Source: CAUZFZ01 sp963579025
GTDB lineage: Bacteria > Planctomycetota > Planctomycetia > Planctomycetales > Planctomycetaceae
Assembly: GCA_963579025.1 (NCBI GenBank)
Contig: CAUZFZ010000092.1
Span: 1 to 41,596, forward strand
Direction of reading: 5' to 3'
DNA: 41,596 nt
Under the pieces are notes generated by a model. The model worked only from the letters and a program-made list of their open reading frames with translations. It was not told the origin of the DNA and made no database searches. Below are positions 8,140 through 16,657 of the stretch, in pieces. The translations under genes were made by a program, and so were the position numbers. The number at the start of each line of letters is the position of its first letter. Positions within the stretch are counted from its first letter, which is position 1.

Positions 8140-9447
8140 ATGCCAATGCGACCTCAATTCAATCGTCGTGACTTCCTTAAGACAACCAGTGCCGGCGCGG
8201 CTGCGATTTCGGCTGGTGTGTGGACAGGCGGGGCACGTGCGGAATCCGTTTCGGTCAGCGAGAAGCTGAACATCATCTGCGTCGGAACCGCGAATCGCGC
8301 GTCCGCCGACATCAGTGGAGTAAAGGGCGAGAACCTGACCGCGTTCTGCGACATTGATCAGAACTATCTGGACCGAGCCAAGTCGCAGTTCAAAGACGCT
8401 CGCACTTACGTCGACTACCGCGAGATGATCGAATCTGAAGCCGACAAGGCTGACGCCATCGTCATTGGGATTGCCGACCACAATCACGCACCGGCGTCGA
8501 TCCGAGCCATTCGGAAAGGGCTGCACTGCTATTGCGAAAAACCGCTGACGCACACGGTCCACGAGGCACGCGTCATTGCGGAAGCCGCGAAAGAGCACGG
8601 CGTCGCGACACAGCTTGGTACGCAGATTCATGCAGGCGAGAATTACCGCCGAGTGACCGAGATCATTCAGTCTGGAGCCATTGGTGACGTGACCGAAGCG
8701 CACGTCTGGGTCGGCAAACACTGGGGTGGAGGCGACCTGCCCAAGAATACTCAGGAACCGCCGAAGAACCTGGCCTGGGACCTGTGGCTGGGACCGGCAC
8801 CAGAACGTCCCTTCGCACCCGGACGTTACCATCCGGCACAGTGGCGTCGCTGGTGGACGTTCGGTCAAGGCACGCTGGGTGACATGGCCTGTCACTTCAT
8901 GGACCTGCCCTTCTGGGCGTTGAATCTGCGACATCCGGTGAAGTGCGAAGCTGAGGGACCGGAAGTCCATCCCGAGACCTGCCCGATCGGCCTGACCGTC
9001 CGTTACGAGTTCCCGAAACGTGGCGATCTGCCGCCGGTCAAGTTGACCTGGTACGACGGCAACCGGATTCCGAAGGAAGTCGCTGGCGAGAAAGTCCCGG
9101 GCAGTGGCGTGATGTTTGTCGGTACCGAAGGCCACATGTTTGCGGACTACGGTCGCTATCGCCTGTATCCGCAGGACAAGTTCACTGGCTATGAGCCGCC
9201 GAAGGCGACAATCCCGCGATCGATCGGTCACCACGCCGAGTGGATCAAGGCCTGCAAAGACGGTTCACCCACGACCTGCAACTTCGACTATTCCGGAGCG
9301 CTCACTGAAACCGTGCTGCTGGGCAACGTCGCCTATCGGACCGGTGAGAGTCTCGAATGGGATGCGAAAAACCTGCGTGCTCCCAACTGCGGACTCGCGG
9401 ATCAGTACATCCGTAAGGAATACCGTCGCGGCTGGGAAGTGAGCTAA
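8140..9447 (+). CDS. Tat-exported Gfo/Idh/MocA family oxidoreductase
   Basis: 435 residues from an ATG at 8140, chosen because GGAG lies about 8 bases upstream and it places the Tat motif (NRRDFLK) near the N-terminus, followed by an Ala-rich hydrophobic stretch. Next come a Rossmann nucleotide-binding domain (about 40-160) with the family's EKP motif (CEKPLTHTVHEA) and a C-terminal alpha/beta substrate domain. Such enzymes oxidise or reduce sugars or their derivatives with NAD(P), and planctomycetes carry many exported copies, probably for sugar or sulfated polysaccharide breakdown. The substrate cannot be read from the sequence. Transcription ends at the hairpin at 9484. Confidence 0.93.
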   Translation: MPMRPQFNRRDFLKTTSAGAAAISAGVWTGGARAESVSVSEKLNIICVGTANRASADISGVKGENLTAFCDIDQNYLDRAKSQFKDARTYVDYREMIESEADKADAIVIGIADHNHAPASIRAIRKGLHCYCEKPLTHTVHEARVIAEAAKEHGVATQLGTQIHAGENYRRVTEIIQSGAIGDVTEAHVWVGKHWGGGDLPKNTQEPPKNLAWDLWLGPAPERPFAPGRYHPAQWRRWWTFGQGTLGDMACHFMDLPFWALNLRHPVKCEAEGPEVHPETCPIGLTVRYEFPKRGDLPPVKLTWYDGNRIPKEVAGEKVPGSGVMFVGTEGHMFADYGRYRLYPQDKFTGYEPPKATIPRSIGHHAEWIKACKDGSPTTCNFDYSGALTETVLLGNVAYRTGESLEWDAKNLRAPNCGLADQYIRKEYRRGWEVS

Positions 9448-9483
9448 GCAGTCGTTCGTTCCGTCACACGTTGAATTAACAAC

Positions 9484-9516
9484 GCCCGGTTCCGTCTGGA
9501 GCCGGGCTTGTTTTTT
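9484..9516 (+). terminator. Intrinsic terminator after the oxidoreductase
   Basis: Stem GCCCGGTTCC / GGAGCCGGGC (10 bp with one G-T pair, loop GTCT) is followed by TTGTTTTTT. It lies 37 bases after the stop codon at 9447. Confidence 0.9.
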
Positions 9517-9528
9517 GGACGAGTTCAC

Positions 9529-9641
9529 TCGTTCCAACGGTCCGCGTTGGAATGCCCGTCGGACGCTCTGCGTCCCCGGCATCGGAGACACGGGACGCAG
9601 AGCGTCCTGTGGTCCGTTCCAACGCAGAGCGTTGGAACGAG
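9529..9641. repeat. Three-hairpin palindromic element upstream of hemW
   Basis: Outer arms TCGTTCCAACG (9529-9539) and CGTTGGAACGA (9630-9640) are perfect reverse complements. Inside lie a GACGCTCTGCGTCC / GGGACGCAGAGCGTCC hairpin and local hairpins built on TTCCAACG / CGTTGGAA. The element sits between the terminator at 9484 and the ribosome-binding site at 9653. It has no coding function and looks like a dispersed planctomycete intergenic repeat. Confidence 0.85.
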
Positions 9642-9664
9642 AGAGCAACGAAAAGGAGATCGGC

Positions 9665-10789
9665 GTGTCACGACCGCGATCGGTCTACATTCACGTTCCA
9701 TTCTGTGCTCACCGCTGCGGCTACTGTGACTTCACGCTCGTCGCCGGACGCGACGATCTGGCGGACAGCTATCTGGATGCTCTGACACTGGAGATCGATC
9801 GGACGAATTGCTGTGACGAACTGGACACGCTTTTCATCGGCGGTGGCACCCCAACGCACCTGCGAGCCGATCAACTCGAACGCCTTATGCAGATTCTAGG
9901 AGATCGGTTCACTCTGGCTCCCGGTGCCGAATTCAGTGTCGAAGCCAACCCGGCCGGGCTGGACACGGACAAGCTCGACGTGCTGGCAAACGCCGGGGCG
10001 AACCGGCTCAGTCTCGGGATTCAGTCGTTTGACGATCGCGATCTGCTCGTGCTGGAACGTGACCACAACCGTGAAGAACTCGGTCCGTGTGTCGATCGAG
10101 TCCGGCAGCGTTTCAGCAACGTTTCATTCGATTTGATCTTCGCAGTGCCGGGCCAAACGCTCGCGGTCTGGAATGATTCACTGCAGTCAGCGCTAAAACT
10201 GCGGCCAGATCATCTTTCGACCTATGGCCTGACGTTTGAAAAGGGGACCAGTTACTGGTCGCGTCGAAATCATGGGGCGATTCAGCAGGCCGATGAGTCA
10301 CTCGAAACCGACATGTACGCTGCCGCGATCGATACGTTGAGTGCCGCGGGTTTCGAGCAGTACGAGATATCGAGTTTCGCGCGACCGGGCTTTCGCTGCA
10401 TCCACAATCAGGTTTACTGGAGCGGACAGTCGTATCAGGGATTCGGTCCCGGCGCGGCCAGCTACATCGACGCACGTCGAACGTGCAATCACCGCAGCAC
10501 GACAACCTGGCTCAAACAGACACTCAACGGACAATCGGCTGTCGCGGAAACGGAGCAGCTTGAACCCGATGACCGGGCCCGGGAGTTTCTGGTGCTCAGT
10601 CTGAGACGACTTGATGGCGTGTCGCATGCGGATTTCCAGCAGGCAACGCAGCGGAATCTCACGGAACTGGCCGGCCCTGCACTCATGCGAATGCAGGATC
10701 AAGGTCTGATCACCGACGACGCGAAGCGCGTGCGCCTGACCCGTGAAGGACTGTTCCTGTTCGACACGGTCGCCGCGGAATTGCTATGA
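9665..10789 (+). CDS. hemW: Radical SAM heme chaperone HemW-like (oxygen-independent coproporphyrinogen oxidase family)
   Basis: GTG start with AAGGAG at 9653-9658 (6-base spacing). The longer frame upstream would translate the palindromic element and is rejected. 374 residues. The radical SAM cluster motif is C14-x3-C18-x2-C21 (CAHRCGYCDF), followed by GGGTPTHL, VEANPAG and LSLGIQSFDDRDL, as in the HemN/HemW family. The length fits HemW (about 380), which traffics heme, rather than HemN (about 450), which decarboxylates coproporphyrinogen III. It is cytoplasmic. The C-terminal HemN-type winged domain (EFLVLSLRRLDGVS) is present. It converges on the small gene at 10818. Confidence 0.93.
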   Translation: MSRPRSVYIHVPFCAHRCGYCDFTLVAGRDDLADSYLDALTLEIDRTNCCDELDTLFIGGGTPTHLRADQLERLMQILGDRFTLAPGAEFSVEANPAGLDTDKLDVLANAGANRLSLGIQSFDDRDLLVLERDHNREELGPCVDRVRQRFSNVSFDLIFAVPGQTLAVWNDSLQSALKLRPDHLSTYGLTFEKGTSYWSRRNHGAIQQADESLETDMYAAAIDTLSAAGFEQYEISSFARPGFRCIHNQVYWSGQSYQGFGPGAASYIDARRTCNHRSTTTWLKQTLNGQSAVAETEQLEPDDRAREFLVLSLRRLDGVSHADFQQATQRNLTELAGPALMRMQDQGLITDDAKRVRLTREGLFLFDTVAAELL

Positions 10790-10817
10790 GCCAACGCCGC
10801 TTTGATGGGGCGTTCGA

Positions 10818-11012
10818 CTACCCGGCATACGAGGCGGCGAGTGGTTCCGGGAATCCGGAATCCCAACTGTCGCCGTCATCGATGCGTTCAACGAGCAGAG
10901 ACACTTCTCCCCCGGCGATATCCAGCAGACTGACGACGCAACCGTCGATCGTCAGCGATTCGCCAATGGTCATTTCAACGTTGTATGAAAAAGTTCCGTG
11001 TCCGTGGTCCAC
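10818..11012 (-). CDS. 64-residue protein with a weak CsrA-like strand pattern
   Basis: The GTG at 11012 is chosen because GGAGG lies at 11019-11023, a 6-base spacing. The core reads GESLTIDGCVVSLLDIAGGE and then VSLLVERI. The GES-x-x-I ... V-x-L-x-x-I-x-GG-x-V order recalls the beta strands of the RNA-binding regulator CsrA (GESIVIGD...VxVxxIxGGxVRLGI), but the N-terminal LxLxRK strand is replaced. The CsrA relation is a suggestion only. It lies 28 bases from the convergent hemW stop. No partner gene is evident. Confidence 0.6.
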   Translation of the reverse strand: MDHGHGTFSYNVEMTIGESLTIDGCVVSLLDIAGGEVSLLVERIDDGDSWDSGFPEPLAASYAG

Positions 11013-11229
11013 TCTGGTCCTCCGTGCACGCGTGCATGTGAGAGAAAGCGGGGCGCGGGGCTGAGTCAACCGGCCTCCGCGGAAGGACGCGAGTTTACCG
11101 CCGCCGCCTCGGGAATCAATCAAGTCTCTGGTGGTTTTGCGGAGACATGGTGACAACCGCAATTTGCATCGGTCACGAGGCTCATTATGTCGCGTCTGAG
11201 GTCACTCGTTGCGGGGTTCCGGCATCAAA

Positions 11230-13890
11230 TCACTGCACGAAATCGCGATGCGTCGTCCGTTCGAATTCCGTCAGCACTTCAAGCAGGTGGTTGCGGATCT
11301 CTGCCTGACCGAGTTCCGACTCGATCTGCCGGCCTTCCTGGTCCGTGACATAGATGATGTCGGCAACCTGATCGAGATGTGTGGCGATCCGCGCCTGTTC
11401 GATCGACAACCCAAGTTGAAACAGCGTTCGAGCGATCGTGTACAGCAAGCCGGGGCGATCGATCGCAAAGACCGATACCACAGTGCTTCGATCTGATGTC
11501 TCGCTTGAGATGTCGACGCGTATGGGTTGATCCATCACCCGTTCAACTGGTGGGTCGGCGGCAAACCTGCTGTGCCGACGAAACAACTCGGGAACGGTCA
11601 CGCGACGATGTAACACGTCCGCTATGGACTCACAGACTTCGCGAATGCGAAACTCAGGCACCTCACCAGAATAATCCTGGTCCAGGACGTGAAAGACATC
11701 GACGACCACATCGTCGTAACTCGTCGTGATCTCTGCACCCAGAATTTCCAGATGCCGCGCAGTCAGCACTCCCGCGATACGGTGAAAGCAGGCGCGAGAC
11801 AACTCGGGCCCGATGATGATCCGATAATCCACGCGTTCCAGTCGCTCGTCATATTCCCCCTCGACATGCACATCGTCCGGACGAAGTGACTGGATGATGC
11901 TCAGATCCGTGGCGATTCGAATCGGCTCCGTGCCCATCACGTACGGTGATGAGAACGCATCCAGTTGCCGGTCAATCCACTCCCCCGGATCGTCTTCGTC
12001 GCCGGTCGGTGCGAGCGGCACGATCGAATTCCGGACGTGTTCGCGCACCTGCTGCAGACGTTTCTTCTCGTGGAACCGCGGGTGATCTCCGCTGAGGATC
12101 ATCATCAGGCGACCGTACAGATCGGTCAGGAGCTCGGCCTTCCAGTTGTTCCATACGTCGCGGCCGACTCCGCTGACATCGGCAACAGTCAGGACATACA
12201 GCATCCTCAGCTTGTCCGCCGTACCGACCTTGCGACTGAACTCCATCAGTACGCGTTCGTCGCTGATATCGTGCCGAAACGCCAGATCCGCCATCTCCAG
12301 ATGTCGCAGGACCAGAAACTGGACGATGTCGGTCCGGCTTTCGCTCATACACAGTCGCCGGCAGACATCGCCCGCCAGCCGGGCACCCACCAGACTGTGA
12401 GCTTCCGGATAGCCCTTGCCGGCGTCGTGCAGCAGCAAGGCCAGATGCAGCAGTTCCTTCGACTGGATCCGTTCACAGGCCGCACCCCAGGGAGTGTCCT
12501 CGGAAAAGTTCGCGCAGATTTCGAGGCACTGCAAAGTATGTTCATCAACGGTGAAGTGATGATACTGATTGAACTGCAGCAGGTTGCGCACGTGCCGCCA
12601 TTCGGGAATGATGGAATCGAGGATGCCCGTGTCATGCATATTGCGCACAGTGGCACCCAGCCGTCCGCGTGTTTTCAGGACTTTCAAAAACCGCCGCGAA
12701 ACATCCTCGGATGGCGGTGGCTGCAACAAGCGAGCTGCATTTCTGATGATTTCGGACAGTTGTGGAGCCACAGCGACATCCAGATCGATCGCCGTCTGAT
12801 AGATGCGTATGGCGTCATCGAGTGTTGAGCAGACCTCATCAATCCGCGACGGAACGATGTCCAGTTCGTCCGTTCCCAGCACAAGTCCATGCCCGATTCG
12901 ATGAGACAGCAGTGCATGGCGAATCGTCCGCGTCAGTGGACGCGGTCGATGGCGGCCGACGAATCGACGACTGATTTCTGCAACGGCAGAACTGTGCTCG
13001 AAGTAGGTCCGCATCAGTATTTCGACCGGACGATGCACGCCGTCGTGTTCGATGCCTCGCGATTCAGCAACCCGCAACTGCTCATCGCGAGTCAGAACAT
13101 CATTGCCGCGACTGGTCACCAGATGCAGTTCGATTCGGATTCGGGTCAGAAACTCGACCGCACGTTTAAGTCGATCCGTATCCTCGCGAGACAGCGCATT
13201 CTTGGCATGCAGCTCGCCCAGGTTGGTCGTCTGGTAGTGGGCATAGGCGACCCACTCCAGCAGATGCACGTCCCTCAGCCCGCCCAGAGACCGTTTCACA
13301 TCCGGTTCCAGTTGTTGGACGGTGGCCCCGTGCTCGCGGCGCTCTTCTTCCCGCGCCGAGATGCAGTTCTCGAGGAACGCGTTCCGCCGCCGCACCACTG
13401 CCCGGCGATAGAACCGACGTCTCAGCAACTTGACGAGTTCGGGTTCTCCCCACAGTCCGCGGGCATGAACCAGCGACGATGCCAGGTGCGGGTCGCCGAT
13501 CCCCTGTTTAACGGCGTCTTCCACCGTGTGGACGCGCTGGCCCAGCTTGATCCCCGCATCCCAGTATTCTGGCACGAGTCGTTTGATCAGGCCGCCAAAC
13601 AGCTCGGCGACGGGTCGCTCCACGACAAACAGCAGGTCGACATCCGAGAACGGTGACACCTGACCGCGGCCCGAGCCTCCGATGGCGACCATGGCAGAAT
13701 GCTGAGTGATCAGCTCGCGGTCGCGATCGGGTAGTTCCTTGAGCGAGTTTGTCAGTATGTCGACAACGAACTCATCCATGGCGTCGGAGAGCATGGACGC
13801 GATCTGCAGACCCCTCGCCCCGTCGTCAAACAGTTTCTGGGCCCGGTGCCGAATGTCGCTGAGTGTGTTTGTATCCAAAGCTGTTGCCAC
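11230..13890 (-). CDS. glnD: Bifunctional PII uridylyltransferase/uridylyl-removing enzyme GlnD
   Basis: 886 residues, matching full-length GlnD (about 890), from a GTG that is the first usual start after an in-frame stop. Order: nucleotidyltransferase domain with GGSGRGQVSPFSDVDLL (G71-G72, D83, D85); middle helical domain; HD domain (LLLHDAGKGYPEAHS, about 485-500) that removes UMP; two C-terminal ACT domains (about 690-780 and 805-880) that sense glutamine. The enzyme uridylylates PII when glutamine is low. Both PII genes lie directly upstream on the same strand, an unusually compact arrangement. The GTG has no strong ribosome-binding site. Confidence 0.96.
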   Translation of the reverse strand: MATALDTNTLSDIRHRAQKLFDDGARGLQIASMLSDAMDEFVVDILTNSLKELPDRDRELITQHSAMVAIGGSGRGQVSPFSDVDLLFVVERPVAELFGGLIKRLVPEYWDAGIKLGQRVHTVEDAVKQGIGDPHLASSLVHARGLWGEPELVKLLRRRFYRRAVVRRRNAFLENCISAREEERREHGATVQQLEPDVKRSLGGLRDVHLLEWVAYAHYQTTNLGELHAKNALSREDTDRLKRAVEFLTRIRIELHLVTSRGNDVLTRDEQLRVAESRGIEHDGVHRPVEILMRTYFEHSSAVAEISRRFVGRHRPRPLTRTIRHALLSHRIGHGLVLGTDELDIVPSRIDEVCSTLDDAIRIYQTAIDLDVAVAPQLSEIIRNAARLLQPPPSEDVSRRFLKVLKTRGRLGATVRNMHDTGILDSIIPEWRHVRNLLQFNQYHHFTVDEHTLQCLEICANFSEDTPWGAACERIQSKELLHLALLLHDAGKGYPEAHSLVGARLAGDVCRRLCMSESRTDIVQFLVLRHLEMADLAFRHDISDERVLMEFSRKVGTADKLRMLYVLTVADVSGVGRDVWNNWKAELLTDLYGRLMMILSGDHPRFHEKKRLQQVREHVRNSIVPLAPTGDEDDPGEWIDRQLDAFSSPYVMGTEPIRIATDLSIIQSLRPDDVHVEGEYDERLERVDYRIIIGPELSRACFHRIAGVLTARHLEILGAEITTSYDDVVVDVFHVLDQDYSGEVPEFRIREVCESIADVLHRRVTVPELFRRHSRFAADPPVERVMDQPIRVDISSETSDRSTVVSVFAIDRPGLLYTIARTLFQLGLSIEQARIATHLDQVADIIYVTDQEGRQIESELGQAEIRNHLLEVLTEFERTTHRDFVQ

Positions 13891-14012
13891 GCCGTCACGA
13901 AAGACAAAGTCAACGAGCGACGTTCGGAGTGCAGTGATGCATCACCGCCTCCGCAACATCGCCCGTTCATGCCGCAGGACTTTCCCGGCTACTGTGTCCG
14001 GAGGCAACCCGC

Positions 14013-14351
14013 CTACAGCGCTTCTGCTCCAGTTTCACCCGTTCGGATTCGGATGACCTCGGTCAGCGTGGTGATGAAGATCTTGCCGTCACCGATGTTG
14101 CCCGTTCGGGCGATCTCCGAAATCTTCTCGATCGCCTTTCCGGCGTCGTCATCGGCGACGACCAGCTCCAGTTTGACTTTGGGCAGGAAATCGACGGTAT
14201 ATTCTGCACCGCGATAGACTTCCTTATGACCACGCTGCCGGCCGAAACCGCGGACTTCGGAGACCGTCATTCCCTGGATGCCCAATTCGGACAGCCCGTT
14301 CTTAACTTCTTCCAGTTTATAGTGACGAATGATCGCTTCGATCTTCTTCAT
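14013..14351 (-). CDS. glnB: Nitrogen regulatory protein PII, first copy
   Basis: 112 residues from an ATG with AGGAAGG just upstream, the standard PII length. The T-loop YRGAEYTVDFLPK places the uridylylation tyrosine at residue 51. The C-terminal signature GDGKIFITTLTEVIRIRTGE matches the ATP/2-oxoglutarate-binding part of the trimer. PII reports nitrogen and energy state to targets such as AmtB, glutamine synthetase regulators or NAGK. The neighbours are glnD (122 bases downstream) and a second PII (121 bases upstream). No amtB or glnA is visible, so GlnB versus GlnK cannot be assigned. Confidence 0.96.
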   Translation of the reverse strand: MKKIEAIIRHYKLEEVKNGLSELGIQGMTVSEVRGFGRQRGHKEVYRGAEYTVDFLPKVKLELVVADDDAGKAIEKISEIARTGNIGDGKIFITTLTEVIRIRTGETGAEAL

Positions 14352-14472
14352 GATGCCCTTCCTGACTGAAAAATCGTTGGATGTTTGCCGGTTGAAACTG
14401 TTTGAGAATCCAGTCCGCCGCTGCCGAATGGAGCGACGGGGGTGAATCACACTTCTTCCCCCCAAAACTCAC

Positions 14473-14811
14473 TCACAATGCCGCGTCGCCTTTTTCACCG
14501 GTACGAATTCGGAGCATCTCGTCGATTTCTGACACGAAGATTTTTCCGTCGCCAATCTCTCCGGTGCGAGCCGACTTGATGATCTGCTCGATCACTGCCG
14601 CGGCCTGGTCATCCGGAATCACGACCTCAATCTTTACTTTTGGAAGGAAGTCGACGGTGTACTCCGCACCGCGATATTGCTCACGATGCCCTTTTTGCCG
14701 GCCGAATCCTCGGACTTCTGACACCGTCATGCCTTGGATGCCAATCGACGAAAGTCCATCTTTGACCTCCTCCAGCTTAAAGTGCCGGACGATCGCTTCG
14801 AGTTTCTTCAC
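14473..14811 (-). CDS. glnB: Nitrogen regulatory protein PII, second copy
   Basis: GTG start at 14811, supported by GGGGAG at 14819-14824 and by giving exactly 112 residues like its neighbour. An ATG 15 bases further upstream would add five residues but overlaps the ribosome-binding site. T-loop YRGAEYTVDFLPK (Y51) and GDGKIFVSEIDEMLRIRTGE are intact. It differs from the first copy in many positions outside the T-loop (for example VIPDDQAAAVIEQI), so the duplication is old and both are probably functional and uridylylatable. Probably the first gene of a PII-PII-glnD run. Confidence 0.96.
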   Translation of the reverse strand: MKKLEAIVRHFKLEEVKDGLSSIGIQGMTVSEVRGFGRQKGHREQYRGAEYTVDFLPKVKIEVVIPDDQAAAVIEQIIKSARTGEIGDGKIFVSEIDEMLRIRTGEKGDAAL

Positions 14812-15211
14812 GATGCTTCTCCCCAATCATGAACTCAGAACTAACTGGATTCCCCTCTATAGAAAATGGCGTACCAAAACGGACGTCGCTCGAAATAAAC
14901 ACCATAACTCCTTTATTTTCCATAAGTTACAGAACTTATTAACCTGCTTTCAAACAACTTCCAGAATCATTTGTCCCATTACTGTGACAGTGTTTGGCGT
15001 CGACATTTCAGGAAACAGCCGGAAAGAAACGGCAAGTCGTATGTCACCCATATGAGGCGCCTGTGTCAATAACGGGGCGCTCTCAGCCACACACGACTCT
15101 TCTGGTTGCAGTTCAGGCAACAGTCTGAAATCGCGTCCCCACGGACGGTCAATTGTGACTGAACCGGAGTCCTGAACCGGGCAAGGCACAGCACCACTTC
15201 GGAGAAGCACT
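14812..15211. other. Divergent promoter region between PII and nucleoside phosphorylase genes
   Basis: About 400 bases with no gene. An AT-rich part (14830-14960) contains the inverted repeat ATAAGTT-ACAG-AACTTAT (14922-14939), a possible operator. On the minus strand TTGACA (15064-15069 as complement) is followed after 17 bases by TGACAT, a weak promoter candidate for the PII genes. No sigma-54 site (TGGCAC-N5-TTGCA) was found. Confidence 0.4.
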
Positions 15212-16489
15212 GTGAACCCTGTTCGGCTCATCGCTCAAAAGCGCGACGGTCAGGAACTGACGCGCGACGAAATCGCGTTTCTGATTCGCGGCTTTGTCGA
15301 TGGTGACGTCCTTGAATACCAGATGTCCGCGCTGGCGATGGCGATCTACTTTCGAGGGATGACCGACTCGGAAACAGTCGCTCTCACTCAGGAGATGCTG
15401 CATTCGGGGGTCACGCTGGAATGGAACGCGGGATCATCGGTTGTCGACAAACATTCAACAGGGGGCGTGGGCGACAAAGTGTCACTCGTGCTCGCCCCAT
15501 TGCTGGCAGCGTGCGGACTGCGCGTGCCCATGATCTCCGGTCGTGGCTTGGGGCCGACCGGTGGAACGCTCGACAAACTCGAATCAATCGCCGGATTCCG
15601 CACGGACCTGTCCATCAGCGAACTGCAGGCTGCGACTGAACGAGTCGGCTGTGTCATCACCGGAGCAACGGCGGACCTGGCGCCGGCCGACGGCAGGCTG
15701 TACGCCCTGCGCGATGTCACGGCCACGGTTCCTTCGATTCCGCTGATCACTGCCAGCATCATGAGCAAGAAGCTGGCCGAGTCTCTGGACGCACTCGTGC
15801 TCGATGTGAAGTGGGGCAACGGAGCATTCATGAAGACGCGGGACGAGGCGATCGAACTGGCTCGCTCACTGGTTCGCGTCGGCAAAGCGACGGGCGTCAC
15901 GACGACGGCGTTGCTGACCGACATGAACCAGCCTCTCGGGCAGATGTGCGGAAACACCGTTGAAGTCAACGAGTCACTGACATGTCTTTCTGGAGGCGGC
16001 CCGGACGATCTGCGTCGTATCACGCTGTCGCTTGGTGCGGAGCTGCTGCAATCAGCCGGCCTTGCAGAAACACAGGCCGAAGCCGACACCATGCTGCAGG
16101 ACCGACTGTCTTCCGGAGCGGCATTCGAAGTCTTCTGTGAGATGGTTCGTGCTCAGGGTGGCAACCTGGACGCATCACGCCCGATCGCGGCCGAACATGT
16201 CATGGAAGCGCCGCGATCCGGGTACGTGTCGGCAATCGACACGGAAGCTCTCGGTCAGGCAATCATCGATCTGGGAGGTGGACGACGTCAGGTCAGCGAC
16301 TCGATCGATCATTCGGTGGGGCTGGAGATGCTCGTCCGGATCGGAGATCGCGTTGACGCAGGTGATCCCGTGGTGCGTATCTTCGCCAATCGGTTCGCCG
16401 TATCTGTCAAAGAGCGCATCGCGCGGGCGGTCACGATTGATGAGCAGCCCGTGCCTGCACCGCAGCTCATCATCGAGCGGGTGGACTGA
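15212..16489 (+). CDS. deoA: Thymidine / pyrimidine-nucleoside phosphorylase
   Basis: 425 residues from a GTG with GGAG about 8 bases upstream. It has the family phosphate-binding stretch (VDKHSTGGVGDKVSLVLAP, about 75-93) and signature SGRGLGPTGGTLDKLES. The enzyme reversibly splits thymidine or uridine with phosphate to base plus (deoxy)ribose-1-phosphate for pyrimidine salvage, in the cytoplasm. Length and motifs fit both thymidine phosphorylase (DeoA) and the broader pyrimidine-nucleoside phosphorylase (Pdp); sequence reading alone does not separate them. No other deo gene is adjacent. Confidence 0.95.
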   Translation: MNPVRLIAQKRDGQELTRDEIAFLIRGFVDGDVLEYQMSALAMAIYFRGMTDSETVALTQEMLHSGVTLEWNAGSSVVDKHSTGGVGDKVSLVLAPLLAACGLRVPMISGRGLGPTGGTLDKLESIAGFRTDLSISELQAATERVGCVITGATADLAPADGRLYALRDVTATVPSIPLITASIMSKKLAESLDALVLDVKWGNGAFMKTRDEAIELARSLVRVGKATGVTTTALLTDMNQPLGQMCGNTVEVNESLTCLSGGGPDDLRRITLSLGAELLQSAGLAETQAEADTMLQDRLSSGAAFEVFCEMVRAQGGNLDASRPIAAEHVMEAPRSGYVSAIDTEALGQAIIDLGGGRRQVSDSIDHSVGLEMLVRIGDRVDAGDPVVRIFANRFAVSVKERIARAVTIDEQPVPAPQLIIERVD

Positions 16490-16657
16490 CCGAGCGAAGC
16501 CTGGTTGAGTTTGCCGGTTATTCGGAAGGATCGCGTTGCCAAAGCTGTTCCGGTTATACGCTGCTGACCCGCATAACCCCGACAACCGATTCAGTCGATC
16601 GAATCGAGAATCGAGTCGGGCTCGCCGTCTTGACGAAGAATCCTCAACGAGCCCCCG

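Noticed and set aside
14812..15211. Sigma-54 promoter for the PII genes
   Set aside because: No TGGCAC-N5-TTGCA pattern was found on the minus strand; only a weak sigma-70 candidate is present.
16552..16578. Possible tRNA or terminator hairpin after the nucleoside phosphorylase
   Set aside because: GGTTAT...ATAACC is a single imperfect stem with no T-tract, anticodon loop or T-arm.
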